Part shown: positions 24,613 to 34,518 of the stretch, piece by piece
Numbering within the stretch: the stretch's first letter is position 1
Layout of the letters: every line of letters begins with the position of its first letter
NCBI RefSeq assembly: GCF_003369915.1
Contig: NC_046677.1
Coordinates: forward strand, 25,562,913-25,626,912
Source: Drosophila miranda
Taxonomy: Eukaryota; Arthropoda; Insecta; Diptera; Drosophilidae
Direction of reading: 5' to 3'
DNA: 64,000 nucleotides
Program-made: the position numbers and the translations under genes
Notes under the pieces: model-generated
Database searches by the model: none
The model's input: the letters and a program-made list of their open reading frames with translations, nothing else
What the model was told of the DNA's origin: nothing

Positions 24613-25378
24613 ATGCAGTTCACATTTCAATGCAAAAAAAAGCGTTGCAATTTTAGAAATTCCAATGCAACGCCGTTTCCCATTTGTGAGCAGGGCGAGC
24701 GCTATCACGGCGTCCTTACAGGGCTCTCTGTGGAGATATCAGACTCTACCCAGTCACAGTCGCTCCATGACAATGGCTGCTATGGAAAAGGCAGCAAATC
24801 TCGAGGTGGACCGGCATCGGGTGATGAAGATGAAACGCTACTTCTTGGACTGGAAGAGTCTTGTTTTCTGGCCTACTACTTGAAAGTACTCGACATAAAG
24901 AACCTGTCGGGCACAAGTGTGGACTGGGAAGGATTCCTGAAAGTTGCGCAGGATCTAAACGATAGATTTGTTGAGAATTTGGCATGCTATTTGTATTTGA
25001 AATCCAAAAATTGGGTGATCAAGAGTGGAATCAAATTTGGCGGAGACTTTCGTAAGTTATTGGGAAGCCAATGTACGTTTTATTCTAAAGATATGCCGTC
25101 CTGTAGTTATCTACAAGCAAAGTCCGCGGAATTTCCATGCCAGCTTCTTGGTCATTGTACAGACTCACTCTGATCTGGATTACTACCAGCCAAAGAACCT
25201 CAAAGGAGTCCAACGAGTGGCGGAAACGTCCGACAAGGATGTACTCCTGCTGACAGTCAGTCAACCCAAGGAAGATTCCTCCGATATAGCCACACCCGAA
25301 GCGCTCAAAGAAATATCAGTCACGGAAACAATTGTACGTCGCTTCAATTATTCATCTTTCGTGCAAAGTAAACAATAA
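24613..25378 (+). CDS. Tsen2: tRNA-splicing endonuclease subunit Sen2
   Basis: The catalytic subunit that cuts the 5' splice site of intron-containing pre-tRNAs in the nucleus. Two exons, 24613-25051 and 25107-25378, with a 55-base intron (GTAAGT...TGTAG), encode 236 residues. The N-terminal part has the Sen2-type GCYGKG segment. The C-terminal nuclease domain reads YLKSKNWVIKSGIKFGGDF, then across the splice LIYKQSPRNFHASF. This carries the catalytic Tyr (IYK) and His (FHASF). The catalytic Lys is in the later SDKDVLL block, so the active-site triad is intact. The protein is much shorter than vertebrate TSEN2, as it lacks the long central insert. Its stop is 23 bases from that of the convergent Cmc1 gene. 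Confidence 0.93.
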
Positions 25379-25401
25379 CAACCAAACTACTTATGTAAGG
25401 A

Positions 25402-25812
25402 CTATATTTTCTCCACGCGGTGCTTTTTGGGTATGCCAGTGCTGCGATAGTCTGACCGCTCCTGCAAATAGATTTTCCTGCACTCCTCCTTGAAGGCCTC
25501 GTTCTGATACCAAAGCGTCAGACAGTCCCTTAGTGCAGAGTTCTCCTTGCGACATGTCGCCACCATGAAGATGCTGCTGGTCTTGCAGCACGCCTCAAAG
25601 TCTGCGACTTCCTTGGTGCAGAGCTCAGCCTTTGCCCGGTCGCGCATAATCTTGGGTATCAGCACCTCGACCTCCACCTTGCGCAATTTTGTGTCATTCG
25701 GGTCGCCTAATGGTAGAGTTCCTGGTTAATGGACTCCACAGACAATAAGTAGCCAGAGCTTACCAAGTCCGTGAGGATTGCGTGGATCAACCGGTTGTTC
25801 CAGGTAGCTCAT
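25402..25812 (-). CDS. Cmc1: Cmc1-like COX assembly protein (twin CX9C)
   Basis: Two exons on the minus strand, 25812-25764 and 25706-25402, encode 117 residues. The protein starts MSYLEQPVDPRNPHGLG and has two CX9C motifs, CTKEVADFEAC and CRKENSALRDC. This is the mark of small intermembrane-space proteins that fold through the Mia40 disulfide relay. The sequence between and after the motifs (SALRDCLTLWY, RKIYLQERSDYR) fits the CMC1 family, which stabilises newly made COX1 and helps copper handling in cytochrome oxidase assembly. CMC2-like or other CHCH proteins are less likely. It ends next to Tsen2, so their 3' UTRs probably overlap. Confidence 0.88.
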
Positions 25813-25849
25813 ATTGTTTATATAAAATAAATATATATTTGTGCCAGCT

Positions 25850-25861
25850 CTAGTGTGACCG
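25850..25861. promoter_or_regulatory. M1BP site upstream of Cmc1
   Basis: CTAGTGTGACCG matches motif 1 in reverse complement. It lies 38 bases upstream of the Cmc1 start codon, where a core promoter element would be expected. Confidence 0.7.
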
Positions 25862-25888
25862 TATGAAAATCATAAAATCTTGAAAAAC

Positions 25889-26930
25889 GAGGGGGAACGT
25901 TGTGAGTTGCTGCGGACACCGCAACTCTACATTTATACCCGATACTTAGTCAGTATGGCTCTCCTCCGGCAGACGCCGCTAATATTAAGCGACACGACAA
26001 AGAGTGCGTGCGAGAGAGACAGAAAATCAGTCTGAGCGTGTCGTCGGGCGCTGCGTAGCCACTGCAAGTTGATTTGTTGCTTTTGGCTATACAAATTATC
26101 CGATCTGATCCAGATTCCGCAACTGGATATATATGGTCATTCTCTATGATTCTGCGTTTTTAGTTTTCTCGAATCTGCAATATTGCGGATGCAAACAAAA
26201 TTTTCGTCTTTTGTGGTGGCGGAAGGGGGTTGGGCGAAATTTTGAGATATACGTTTTATAGTGAGATCTAACAGCAGTGTGGATACCAAATTTGGTTACT
26301 CTAGCCTTAATAGTTTCTGAGATTTGTGGATGCCCCAGATTTTCGTCCTTTACGCGGGCGGTAGGGGGTGTGGCGAAATTTTGACACAAAACGGTCAAGG
26401 TCCGATATCACAGGAGTGTGGATACCAAATTTGGTTGCTCTGGCTTTTATAGGTTCTGAGATCCTTGGACTCATATTTTGCAATTGGCAAAACCGACCAT
26501 GAAACCTGTGTGTTAGAGAGAGACAGAGCGAGAAAGAATGAAATTGTTTTCTTGATTCTGGCTATAATAATTATACGATCTGGTTCAGATTTTGCACTCT
26601 AGAAGATATAGTCATCCTCTACGATTTTGTGGATGCCACAGATTTTCGCCCTTTGTGGGGGCGGAAGTGGGCGGGGCAAAGTTTTGAAATATACTTGTAG
26701 CAGTGACATATCACAGAAGTCCGGATATAAAACGTCGTTGCTCTAGCTCTTATAGTCTTTGAGCACTAGGCGCTGATAGGGACGGACAGACGGACAGGCA
26801 GACAGGGCTCAATCGACTCGGCTATTGATGCTGATCAAGAATATATATACTTTATGGGGTCGGAAACGATTCCTTCTGGACGTTACACACATCCACTTTC
26901 ACCACAAATCGAGTATCGGGTATAATAAAT
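25889..26930 (-). mobile_element. DINE-1/ISY-type Helitron, copy A
   Basis: A non-autonomous Helitron-like element of about 1.04 kb. It is bounded by subterminal inverted repeats, TATACCCGATAC near 25935 and GTATCGGGTATA near 26912. It contains the DINE-1 hallmark, read on the minus strand: TTCCGACCCCATAAAGTATATATATTC, followed by the ATCAATAGCCGAGTCGATTG region and a GTCTGTCCGTC run. Inside are two to three diverged copies of a block with GATTTTCG(T/C)CCTTT, GGGGGCGGAAG and TACCAAATTTGG. The block from GGGGGAACGTTGTGAGTTGC to past 26700 is shared with copy B. It separates Cmc1 from Prosbeta4 and encodes nothing. Confidence 0.88.
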
Positions 26931-27021
26931 ACCAACAGATTCTTTTTATGTATTCGTACCAAAGAAGCCAGTAACCCAGGCGCAATTTTATTTTAAAAGT
27001 TGCATTTTAAATGCTGTAAAC

Positions 27022-27772
27022 CTAACTAGATGCATTATAATCGGTCAGGCTCTGTGCACTGATTGGCTCCAGGTTGCGAACACCATTCTTGTCCACCACA
27101 GAGACATTGAAGTTCTTCAGATTGACGACCAGACGCTTTTGGATCTCCACAATGCACTTCTTGAAGATATCGTATGCTTCGTCCTGGGTAATATTGGGGT
27201 GCCAGTAGCGATCGTAAATGCTGGAGCAGAACATGGCACCGTAACCATGGCCGGCGTGGTTCAGAGACTTTGCATTGGCCAGATAATCAATGAAAGCCAG
27301 CTCGGCACCGTCAGTTTCATCATAGCTATGCGAAGATCAGATTGGATTTATAAAATAAGCTTAATCTTTGATGAATGCGGAAGCATACCCAGCGACAAAC
27401 ATGAAGACCTGGTAGGGAGTGCGGCTGCGAAGATAATCAGCCAGATTTTTGCGCGTAAAATGCGCTGCCGCACGAGGACTCAGGTCGTAGCCATTGCGCA
27501 TTTTATACAGGGCAATATTCTTAGAGATAAACTCGGTAAACTGCTCAGTGTCGCCCGACTCGCCAGTCGTTGAAATGAGCAAATTGTCCGACGCCTTGTG
27601 AATTTTGTTCTGATCTGCAAAGGTAAAATGTCGCCAGCGAATGAGGCACAGGCCGCCGACAAATTTAGTACTCTAGCTCACCTTCTTTCATCACGATAAT
27701 GGAACGAGCATGAGTTGTGTCTGCCGCTAGCATAACAAAATCGGGACCCTTGATACCCAACAGCGTTTCCAT
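27022..27772 (-). CDS. Prosbeta4: Proteasome subunit beta type-4 (PSMB2 family)
   Basis: A structural beta subunit of the 20S core particle. Three exons on the minus strand, 27772-27682, 27614-27389 and 27325-27022, join in phase to give 206 residues. It begins [18 protein letters not shown]. The family's catalytic N-terminal Thr is absent, as usual for the inactive beta-4 position. Conserved blocks include [33 protein letters not shown] and [14 protein letters not shown]. The length agrees with human PSMB2 (201). I recall CG17331 as the D. melanogaster counterpart. It shares a divergent promoter with Nubp1. Confidence 0.93.
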
Positions 27773-27863
27773 CTTGCACTTATTGATATACTTTACAGGT
27801 TTCTAAAAAGTTTCCAAGTTGTTGTGCCGAAATGCAATGACAAGCATTTGTTCCATTGGAGTT

Positions 27864-28025
27864 TATCGATAGCGGAAATATACCAAAGAAATATACGCTC
27901 AGAAATATACCGAAATATACGGTCTCATTTAACAAAATATACCGTGAATATACTGACGGCATTTTCGGTATTTTTGGGATTTTAAAAATTACAAAATAAT
28001 CAATAACAATACTCAAATATCGATA
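27864..28025. promoter_or_regulatory. Prosbeta4/Nubp1 promoter: DREs plus ATATACCG cluster
   Basis: Two perfect DREF sites, TATCGATA, at 27864-27871 and 28018-28025, flank a cluster of ATATACCG units at 27875-27960. The cluster aligns with those near 24076 and 37813. Further ATCGATA copies follow near 28038 and 28081. The arrangement is typical of a housekeeping bidirectional promoter. Confidence 0.75.
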
Positions 28026-28221
28026 ATTTTATAATCATCGATATAAAACCATCGGTATTAATTTTTTAATAAATAACACAATCGATATTGAGAAACTGCC
28101 ACCACCAGCGATCAGCTGTCGCGACTTATCGAAGCACTGCCATCTCAATTTTTATTTGTGGAGATTTTCCCGTGGACGGCCGTTTTGAAGATATTTCTCG
28201 TTTTTGATATTCTAACTGGCG

Positions 28222-29157
28222 ATGCAAGCTCCTCCTCCCGAACACTGTCCTGGCGTTGAGAGTGAGCAGGCTGGACAGGTGAGTGCCTGTGCCGGCTGTC
28301 CCAATCAGAGCATATGCAGCGATCCGAACAAGAAACGCGAGGATCCGGGCAAGGCTCTGGTAGCCGCGGCTCTGAAGGATGTCAAACACAAGCTGCTGAT
28401 CCTCTCCGGCAAAGGGGGCGTGGGCAAGAGCACAGTCACCACTTTGTTGACGCGGTACCTGGCCAGGAGTTATCCAGACAGCAATTTCGGTGTGTTGGAC
28501 ATTGACATTTGCGGGCCATCGCAGCCGCGTCTAATGGGCGCCCTCGGAGAGAACGTTCATCAATCTGGATCGGGTTGGTCGCCAGTGGGCATAGACGACA
28601 ATGTGTGCCTGATGTCGATTGGGTTTCTGCTGGGCTCAGTGGATGATGCCATTATTTGGCGTGGTCCCAAAAAGAATGGAATGATTCGTCAATTCCTAAG
28701 CGAAGTGGACTGGGGAAACCTGGATCTACTGCTACTGGACACGCCGCCCGGCACCTCGGATGAGCACCTGTCTGTGGTTTCCTATCTGAAAGATGACAAC
28801 GCACCCGATTCAGTGCATGCCATAATAGTGACCACACCCCAAGAGGTTGCTCTGCTGGACGTGCGCAAGGAAATCAACTTCTGCAAGAAGCAACAGATAC
28901 CCATTGTGGGTGTGATCGAAAACATGAGCGGTTTCCGGTGTGGTCACTGCGGCCACAGCTCCGAAATTTTTCCAGCCAAAACCGGAGGCGCTGCAGTCAT
29001 GTGCGCGGAAATGGAGGTGCCCCTGTTGGGCTCTCTGCCCCTTGATCCGGCCATTGCCAAGGCGTGCGATGCCGGTGAGGACATCACTTCTGTTAAGAAT
29101 CCCACCACCGAGGCTCTCGAGGGTATTTGTTCCAAGATTATGAGTAGCTTTAATTAG
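28222..29157 (+). CDS. Nubp1: Cytosolic Fe-S assembly scaffold NUBP1
   Basis: An intronless gene for a 311-residue Mrp/NBP35-type P-loop ATPase. It builds 4Fe-4S clusters for cytosolic and nuclear proteins together with NUBP2. The N-terminal cluster ligands are Cys9, Cys23, Cys26 and Cys32 ([11 protein letters not shown]), which separate NUBP1 from NUBP2. Walker A, GKGGVGKS, is at 63-70. The C-terminal CGHC (Cys240, Cys243) binds the bridging cluster at the dimer interface. The switch-type motif [13 protein letters not shown] is also present. Full length, no defects. I recall CG17904 as the D. melanogaster counterpart. Its stop lies 65 bases from that of the convergent glu gene. Confidence 0.97.
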   Translation: MQAPPPEHCPGVESEQAGQVSACAGCPNQSICSDPNKKREDPGKALVAAALKDVKHKLLILSGKGGVGKSTVTTLLTRYLARSYPDSNFGVLDIDICGPSQPRLMGALGENVHQSGSGWSPVGIDDNVCLMSIGFLLGSVDDAIIWRGPKKNGMIRQFLSEVDWGNLDLLLLDTPPGTSDEHLSVVSYLKDDNAPDSVHAIIVTTPQEVALLDVRKEINFCKKQQIPIVGVIENMSGFRCGHCGHSSEIFPAKTGGAAVMCAEMEVPLLGSLPLDPAIAKACDAGEDITSVKNPTTEALEGICSKIMSSFN

Positions 29158-29222
29158 ATTTAATGTATTTAAATGAATATCTCTGATCGGAGGTCGAAAA
29201 TTGCGTAAACATTATTCCTAAT

Positions 29223-32200
29223 CTAATCATTCATTTTTGGCGAGCTGGGAGGGCTCTGTAGCGACATTTCTGTGGTGGTATTCGCTACTTGTATGGCCTG
29301 CGGGATGGCCGTACTCTCCATGGGTGGTGCGAATGTTGTATCTCTTCCCGATCCCACGGTCGCCACCTCCAGATGCTGCTGCTGTGGCCTCGTTTCTGGT
29401 GATCGCTTCTCATCGTTCTCTGGAGCCATGGTGTCAATGGTATTATCCTGATGTGCCAATGTGTTTTCTGCAATGGTGTCTGGAAGCATGATGTTTGCTA
29501 TCGCGTCTGGAAGCATGGTGCTGGCAATAGAACCACCCATTGTGCAGGTCATGCGAGGCGGCTGTTCGGGCAGCTGTGGCGGCACATTCAGAATTGTGAT
29601 GGTATCCGTACAGTCATTCACCTTATAGATGCCCACCAGATGGTTGGCCAGCTCAAACATGTTCACGCGCAGTGAGACGATAATAAACTGCGCATTTTTG
29701 GTACGCTCCTGCAATGTAAAGAATTACAAATGAATATAATCAAAGGGTTATCCATCTTTGTCGTAACCCACCTTTATGTAGTGCGCCACAATGGAGACAT
29801 TCTTGAAATCCAGTGCCGCATCGATTTCATCCATAAAGTACAGCGGCGAAGGCTTGTAATAATGCAAGGCAAAGACCAGGGCTAGAGAGGACAGTGTCTT
29901 CTCACCGCCAGAGAGATTCGAGATATACTTCCAGCTTTTCTTGGGCGGCCGGACGGTGAAGTTAACACCCTCGGTGAATGGATCCATTGAGTCGACCAGC
30001 TCCAGTTCGGCATCGCCGCCCTGCGTGATCATTTGGTACATTTCCTTGAGCTTATGTGTTATGATGGCAAAGCCTTCCATAAACTCCTTGTAGCGACGCT
30101 TGCGTACCTCTTCGTACTTGTCGCGCATCTCGTTACGCTTGGAGGTGATGTCTTCGAGTACGCGCACGCGATCCAGATAAACGTTTCGCTTCTCATTGAA
30201 CTCCTTGATGCAGTTCAGGTTCGGTTTCTTACTCAGCTCCTCCTCGAGCACAGTTGCCTTGTACAGCATATCGGCTATCGGCTCTGCATTAAGTTCTTCT
30301 TCAGTTAGTTCCTTAAGAGGGATCAGCGGCTCCGTTTGCCCTGGGATATCGTTGAGTTTGAGAGGCTTCAGTTTAGCCTGATGGGCCGGTATTTCCACCG
30401 TGACAAGGCGGTCAACTATGGCTTTTACGTTCTGCACTTTTGTGTCCATTTCGATTCGGTCAATATTACGTTGATTTTCCTGCTTGGTGATCTCATCGAT
30501 TTGCTTCTTCAGATCTGATGATTGGCTCTTGGCATTCTCTATGGCTTCGGCCGCCTCTTCCTCTGCCTTTTCCAGATCTTCCTTATGCTCCTGGAACCTT
30601 TGTCGCTGCTCATTTAGGGTGCGCAACTTTTCCTCGGCGGTCTTCATGTTCTCCGTCAGATTATTGTTGCTTTTGGTGATCTTTTCAATGTTCCTCTCCA
30701 CGCTGCTCAGAGCCACATTCATAGAGCGAATATTAGCAGATAGTTTCTCGATTTGAGTGGTAGTTTTTTTTATCTTTGCCTCGACAGGCTTCACATTCTC
30801 ATTTCGCAGGTCATTGTATTGGACTTGAATCTCTTCGAGTTGGCTGCTCATTACCTGCTCAGCCGAAAGCGCCTCCTCCAATTCCTCCTTAGACGTTTCT
30901 ATCTGAGCCTCCCGTGACTTGACGGCTCCCTCGTCTGTGGTCTTTTTCAGCATCTTTTCACGCTGGATATCGCACTGCTTCAGATTACTGGCCATCTGCT
31001 GCTCTAGCGATTTGATGCTGACATCCAGATGCTTGTACTTCGCCTCGTTTCGCTGCAACGTTATCTGGAGTGTTTGCACCTCACGCTCCAGGCGACCTTG
31101 CTGCTCTTGGCAATAGTTGATTCTCGTTTGCAGTTCTTCTGCCCTGATCTGCATGTCCTCCAAGGCACTCTGTGATGATGACGAGGTGTCGGCGCTTTCG
31201 GCAGTCTTGGTCCGCACTTGGGTGCCCATTTTACCACGAAGGGCAGTCCTTCCACCGCCAGACATTGTGCCCGTCAACTCAATCAGCTCGCCACCCAGCG
31301 TGACCACTCGGTAGCGCTGCCTTCCATAGGCAATGCGTGTGCCCTGTTCCAGGTCCGTGCCCACAAGTGTGTTTCTCAGGGCAAAGTAGAAGGCGGTCCT
31401 CACGCGATCATCTTCGACCTTCACGAGATCGTACAGACGGGGCACGTTCTCTGGCCTGCAATTGCATTTAGACAGTTATGTTATCTGCTTATTGATTGGA
31501 TTATTGTCCAGAACATACGTGTCAATCGTGGAGCAGGCCTCACGTCGAAGATGCTCGATCTTTTCTAGGGTAATGAAGGTGGCCCTGCCCACATTGTACT
31601 TTTTCAGGAGTGCAATGGCTTCCGCGGCTGTGTCGTAGTTATCCGTCACAATGTTATCCAAGCGACTGGCAGCCGCTGTGGAAATGGCCACATCATACTT
31701 TGCATCAATGCCACCCAAGTTACCCAGACGTCCCAGAATGCCTGGGATCTTGCCCTCCATTTTCTGGCGCATAAGGAAGTCCAGAACTTTGTCATTGGAA
31801 CGCTGGGACTGCATGTTTCTCGATCGCTCGTTAATCTAAGAGAATAGGTGTGAAGTTAAGTCAAGAAAGCGCAGAAAGGATTTGTAAAGATCATCAATTA
31901 AACAGCTTGACTGAATGCCTACCTCAACCTTAAGTTTTGTACATTGTACGGACAGATTGCGCTCCTCTTTGTTCAGCTTTTCTACCTCCGCTGACTTGGT
32001 GGCGATCTCTGTTTTCATTTCGGGAATACTTTGCTTTATCTCAACCATTTTGTTCGTCTTCTCCTCGAGACTCTGCTGTGACTGTTGATAGGAGCTCATC
32101 AGAGACTCGTATTTTCTGGTTTCAGTTGTCTCCACTTGCTTGAGGATCTTCAGCTCGGATTCGTGGAGCTGCAGTGCAGCATTGGCGGAGTTGACCTTCT

Positions 32201-33736
32201 CCTTGAGCCCCACCAGCTCGTCGGTCAGCTTGAGGCGCTTCTCGGTGAGGGGCTCGGTCTGCTTTTTCAGTTCGTTAATTTGTTTCTCTAGCTCTTCATT
32301 TAGTGTGACTTTTTCCTTCTCCAGACGTTCCATTTTCTTTTTGCAATCCTCAATTTCACGCTGATTTCTTTCTGGCAGCGTACGCAAGTCCTCCAACTCC
32401 GTTTCGTTCTTTTCAATCTGGGCCTTGTCCTTTTTGCGCTGCTTGTTGGTGTTCTCCATTGCGATTTGGACCTCCGTGCAGGCGCGCTCTGCACTCACAA
32501 GCTTATCCTTGACTTGATCTCTCTGCTTAACCAGGGATTCAAAAGCCCTGAAAGATGGTTGACGTAAAACAATATATTTTGCTGTAACAACTGCATATGC
32601 ACATGTTTTTCTTACTCTATTTCCTTTCTTATGATCTCCTCCTTTTCGGCGCGTTCTTTTTTGAGCACATTGGTGGCCTCGTCATGCGTTTTTAAATTCT
32701 CCGCACAGCTTTCGTACTCTTTAGTGTATTCCTCCAAAGAGATCTTCTTCAAACTGATGTATTTTTGGTACACCCAAGATTTTGTTCGCACCCATTCGTT
32801 CTCCTTCTTCAGGTACTCGACGGCCTCATTGAATGGCTGCTCCAGGTCCTTCATGTCACGCTCGGCCAATTTGCAGCGATTGTGCTTCTCTGTGCGATCG
32901 TCGGTGAGCTGATCCACACGCTGGTTGATCTGATGGAGTGGTCGAATATAGCGTTGGGTGCCCACAATGTCCTCCAGGTACTCCAGCATTCCGGTCTCGT
33001 TCTCATTCAGACCCTTCGGCTTCATCATGGCTATCGATTCGACCTCGCCCTGGAGAATCAGGAAACGATTGTGCTCCAGGTCCACATGATGGGTCTTCAG
33101 TAGCTTGACCACATCCTTGACCTGAGCGCGACGTCCGTTGATTTGATAATATGAGGAATTATCCGACATGGCCGTTCGTTCGATGACAATGTGAGAGTCG
33201 GGCACCGTCACGCAAGTGCCATTGCCCTTGTCCAAAATCTGCTCGAAGTGTACGGCCACCGCGCAGCTACGAAGATTGGGATACCTCGAGGATTTATGAA
33301 TGAGGGTGGAGACACGCTTGCAGCGAATGCGATTGGCCCGACAGCCGAAGACGAACATCATGGAATCGATCACGTTACTCTTACCGCTGCCATTGGGTCC
33401 TATAATGGCGGTAAAGCTATGATGGAAGGGTCCCAGTATCACCTCTCCAGCGTAGCTCTTAAAGTTGTGGTTCACAATCTGTTTGATGATCAGCCGCGGT
33501 CCGGTGCTCTCCATCGAACAGTGGGCCGGCACCGGCGGCGGTATGTATATATCCCCAATGCGTGTCCCGCCTTCCTCATCGTCAAATACCATGGCATCAT
33601 CCAGCGCGTCCATTGCAGCGGCGTTCTCGGCTTCTTTTTGGGCCCGCAATTGCTGCTGTCCTGTCATCTGGGCCAGCCGATTCGGCCCACTCTTGCGTCC
33701 ACCCCCACCTTTCAGTGTGACGGTGCTGGGACTCAT
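29223..33736 (-). CDS. glu: Condensin subunit SMC4 (gluon)
   Basis: The ATPase core subunit of condensin, which pairs with SMC2 to compact mitotic chromosomes. Five exons on the minus strand, 33736-32616, 32547-31923, 31835-31519, 31455-29772 and 29708-29223, join in phase to 1410 residues, about the D. melanogaster length. Walker A GPNGSGKS is at 113-120. Two long coiled coils flank the hinge (KIPGILGRLGNLGGID and following). The C-terminal head has the signature LSGGEKT and Walker B PLYFMDEIDAALD. After the head there is a tail of about 130 residues, rich in P/T/S, with a small internal duplication (TMLPDAIAN / IMLPDTIAE) and an SPPSSPK motif that could be a CDK target. The long plus-strand frames across this gene are shadows. 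Confidence 0.97.
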
Positions 33737-34194
33737 TCTGTAGACCTCATAGGCTTATATTTTAAGGAAACACACAAATAATGCTTTGCCAAACAGGCGC
33801 CAATGGAATTAGGACGCTATCGCAGGGCTGCCTAGGCAACAGCGCTCCTATACTTATCGCTGGACTTATCCGTAAAATCGAAGCGAGTTGGCAGTACTAG
33901 AATGAGACGTTATTTTTAAATAGATAATTCAAATTCAAATTTAAAAATCAATCGCGTCATTTTGTAAACCAAAACAAATAAGATATGTCCTTATATGTTC
34001 AGATGAATTACATTTTGCAATACAATGAAATTTTGTAAATGTATATTTTAAGAATATTTTCTCAATTTTTTTGATGTACCAAAAGTGAGGAACAAGTACT
34101 GTAGCGAAGAGAGAGAGAGAAAAATAAAGCGACAACAACAAAGAGCTTTCTCTAAGACGCTCTCCGATACCCTCTACAAAGAGAAATGCCCAAA

Positions 34195-34233
34195 TATATA
34201 TATAGCCAGCTGCATCTCACAAGACTTTCAGTC
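34195..34233 (+). promoter_or_regulatory. TATA box and initiator of ChLD3
   Basis: TATATATATAG at about 34195-34204 is followed, at the expected distance, by the initiator TTCAGTC (34227-34233), giving a start site near 34230. A GAGA run (gaagagagagagag) lies near 34106-34120. A TATA plus Inr promoter fits a regulated developmental gene, in contrast to the TATA-less neighbours. The 5' UTR would be about 290 bases. Confidence 0.65.
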
Positions 34234-34518
34234 ACAATTTGGCTTCGCTTCGGCTTTGTGCGGTAGCGGAACTCGCGTACTTTCAACACGTTTCATTCGC
34301 CGGTGGTGCGGTGCGGCTTGGTCTTAGTTTTTCCACTCGAGATACACCGCAACAAATAAACCTACAAAGAAATATATTGGACACACGCAAACTGGAAATT
34401 AAGCAGAAAAATGCTTTGGCCCGGGGAAAATTTAAATTGCCAAACTGGTTTCACAGTCAAGGTCGTCGCTTCCGCCCAGCGACGTTGTCGTGCCTCAGCA
34501 TTGAGTCGGCGGTTATCA

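Noticed and set aside
33191-33781. 196-codon plus-strand frame opposite the first exon of glu
   Set aside because: It is an antisense shadow of the conserved SMC4 head domain. Several similar plus-strand frames across 30-33 kb have the same cause.
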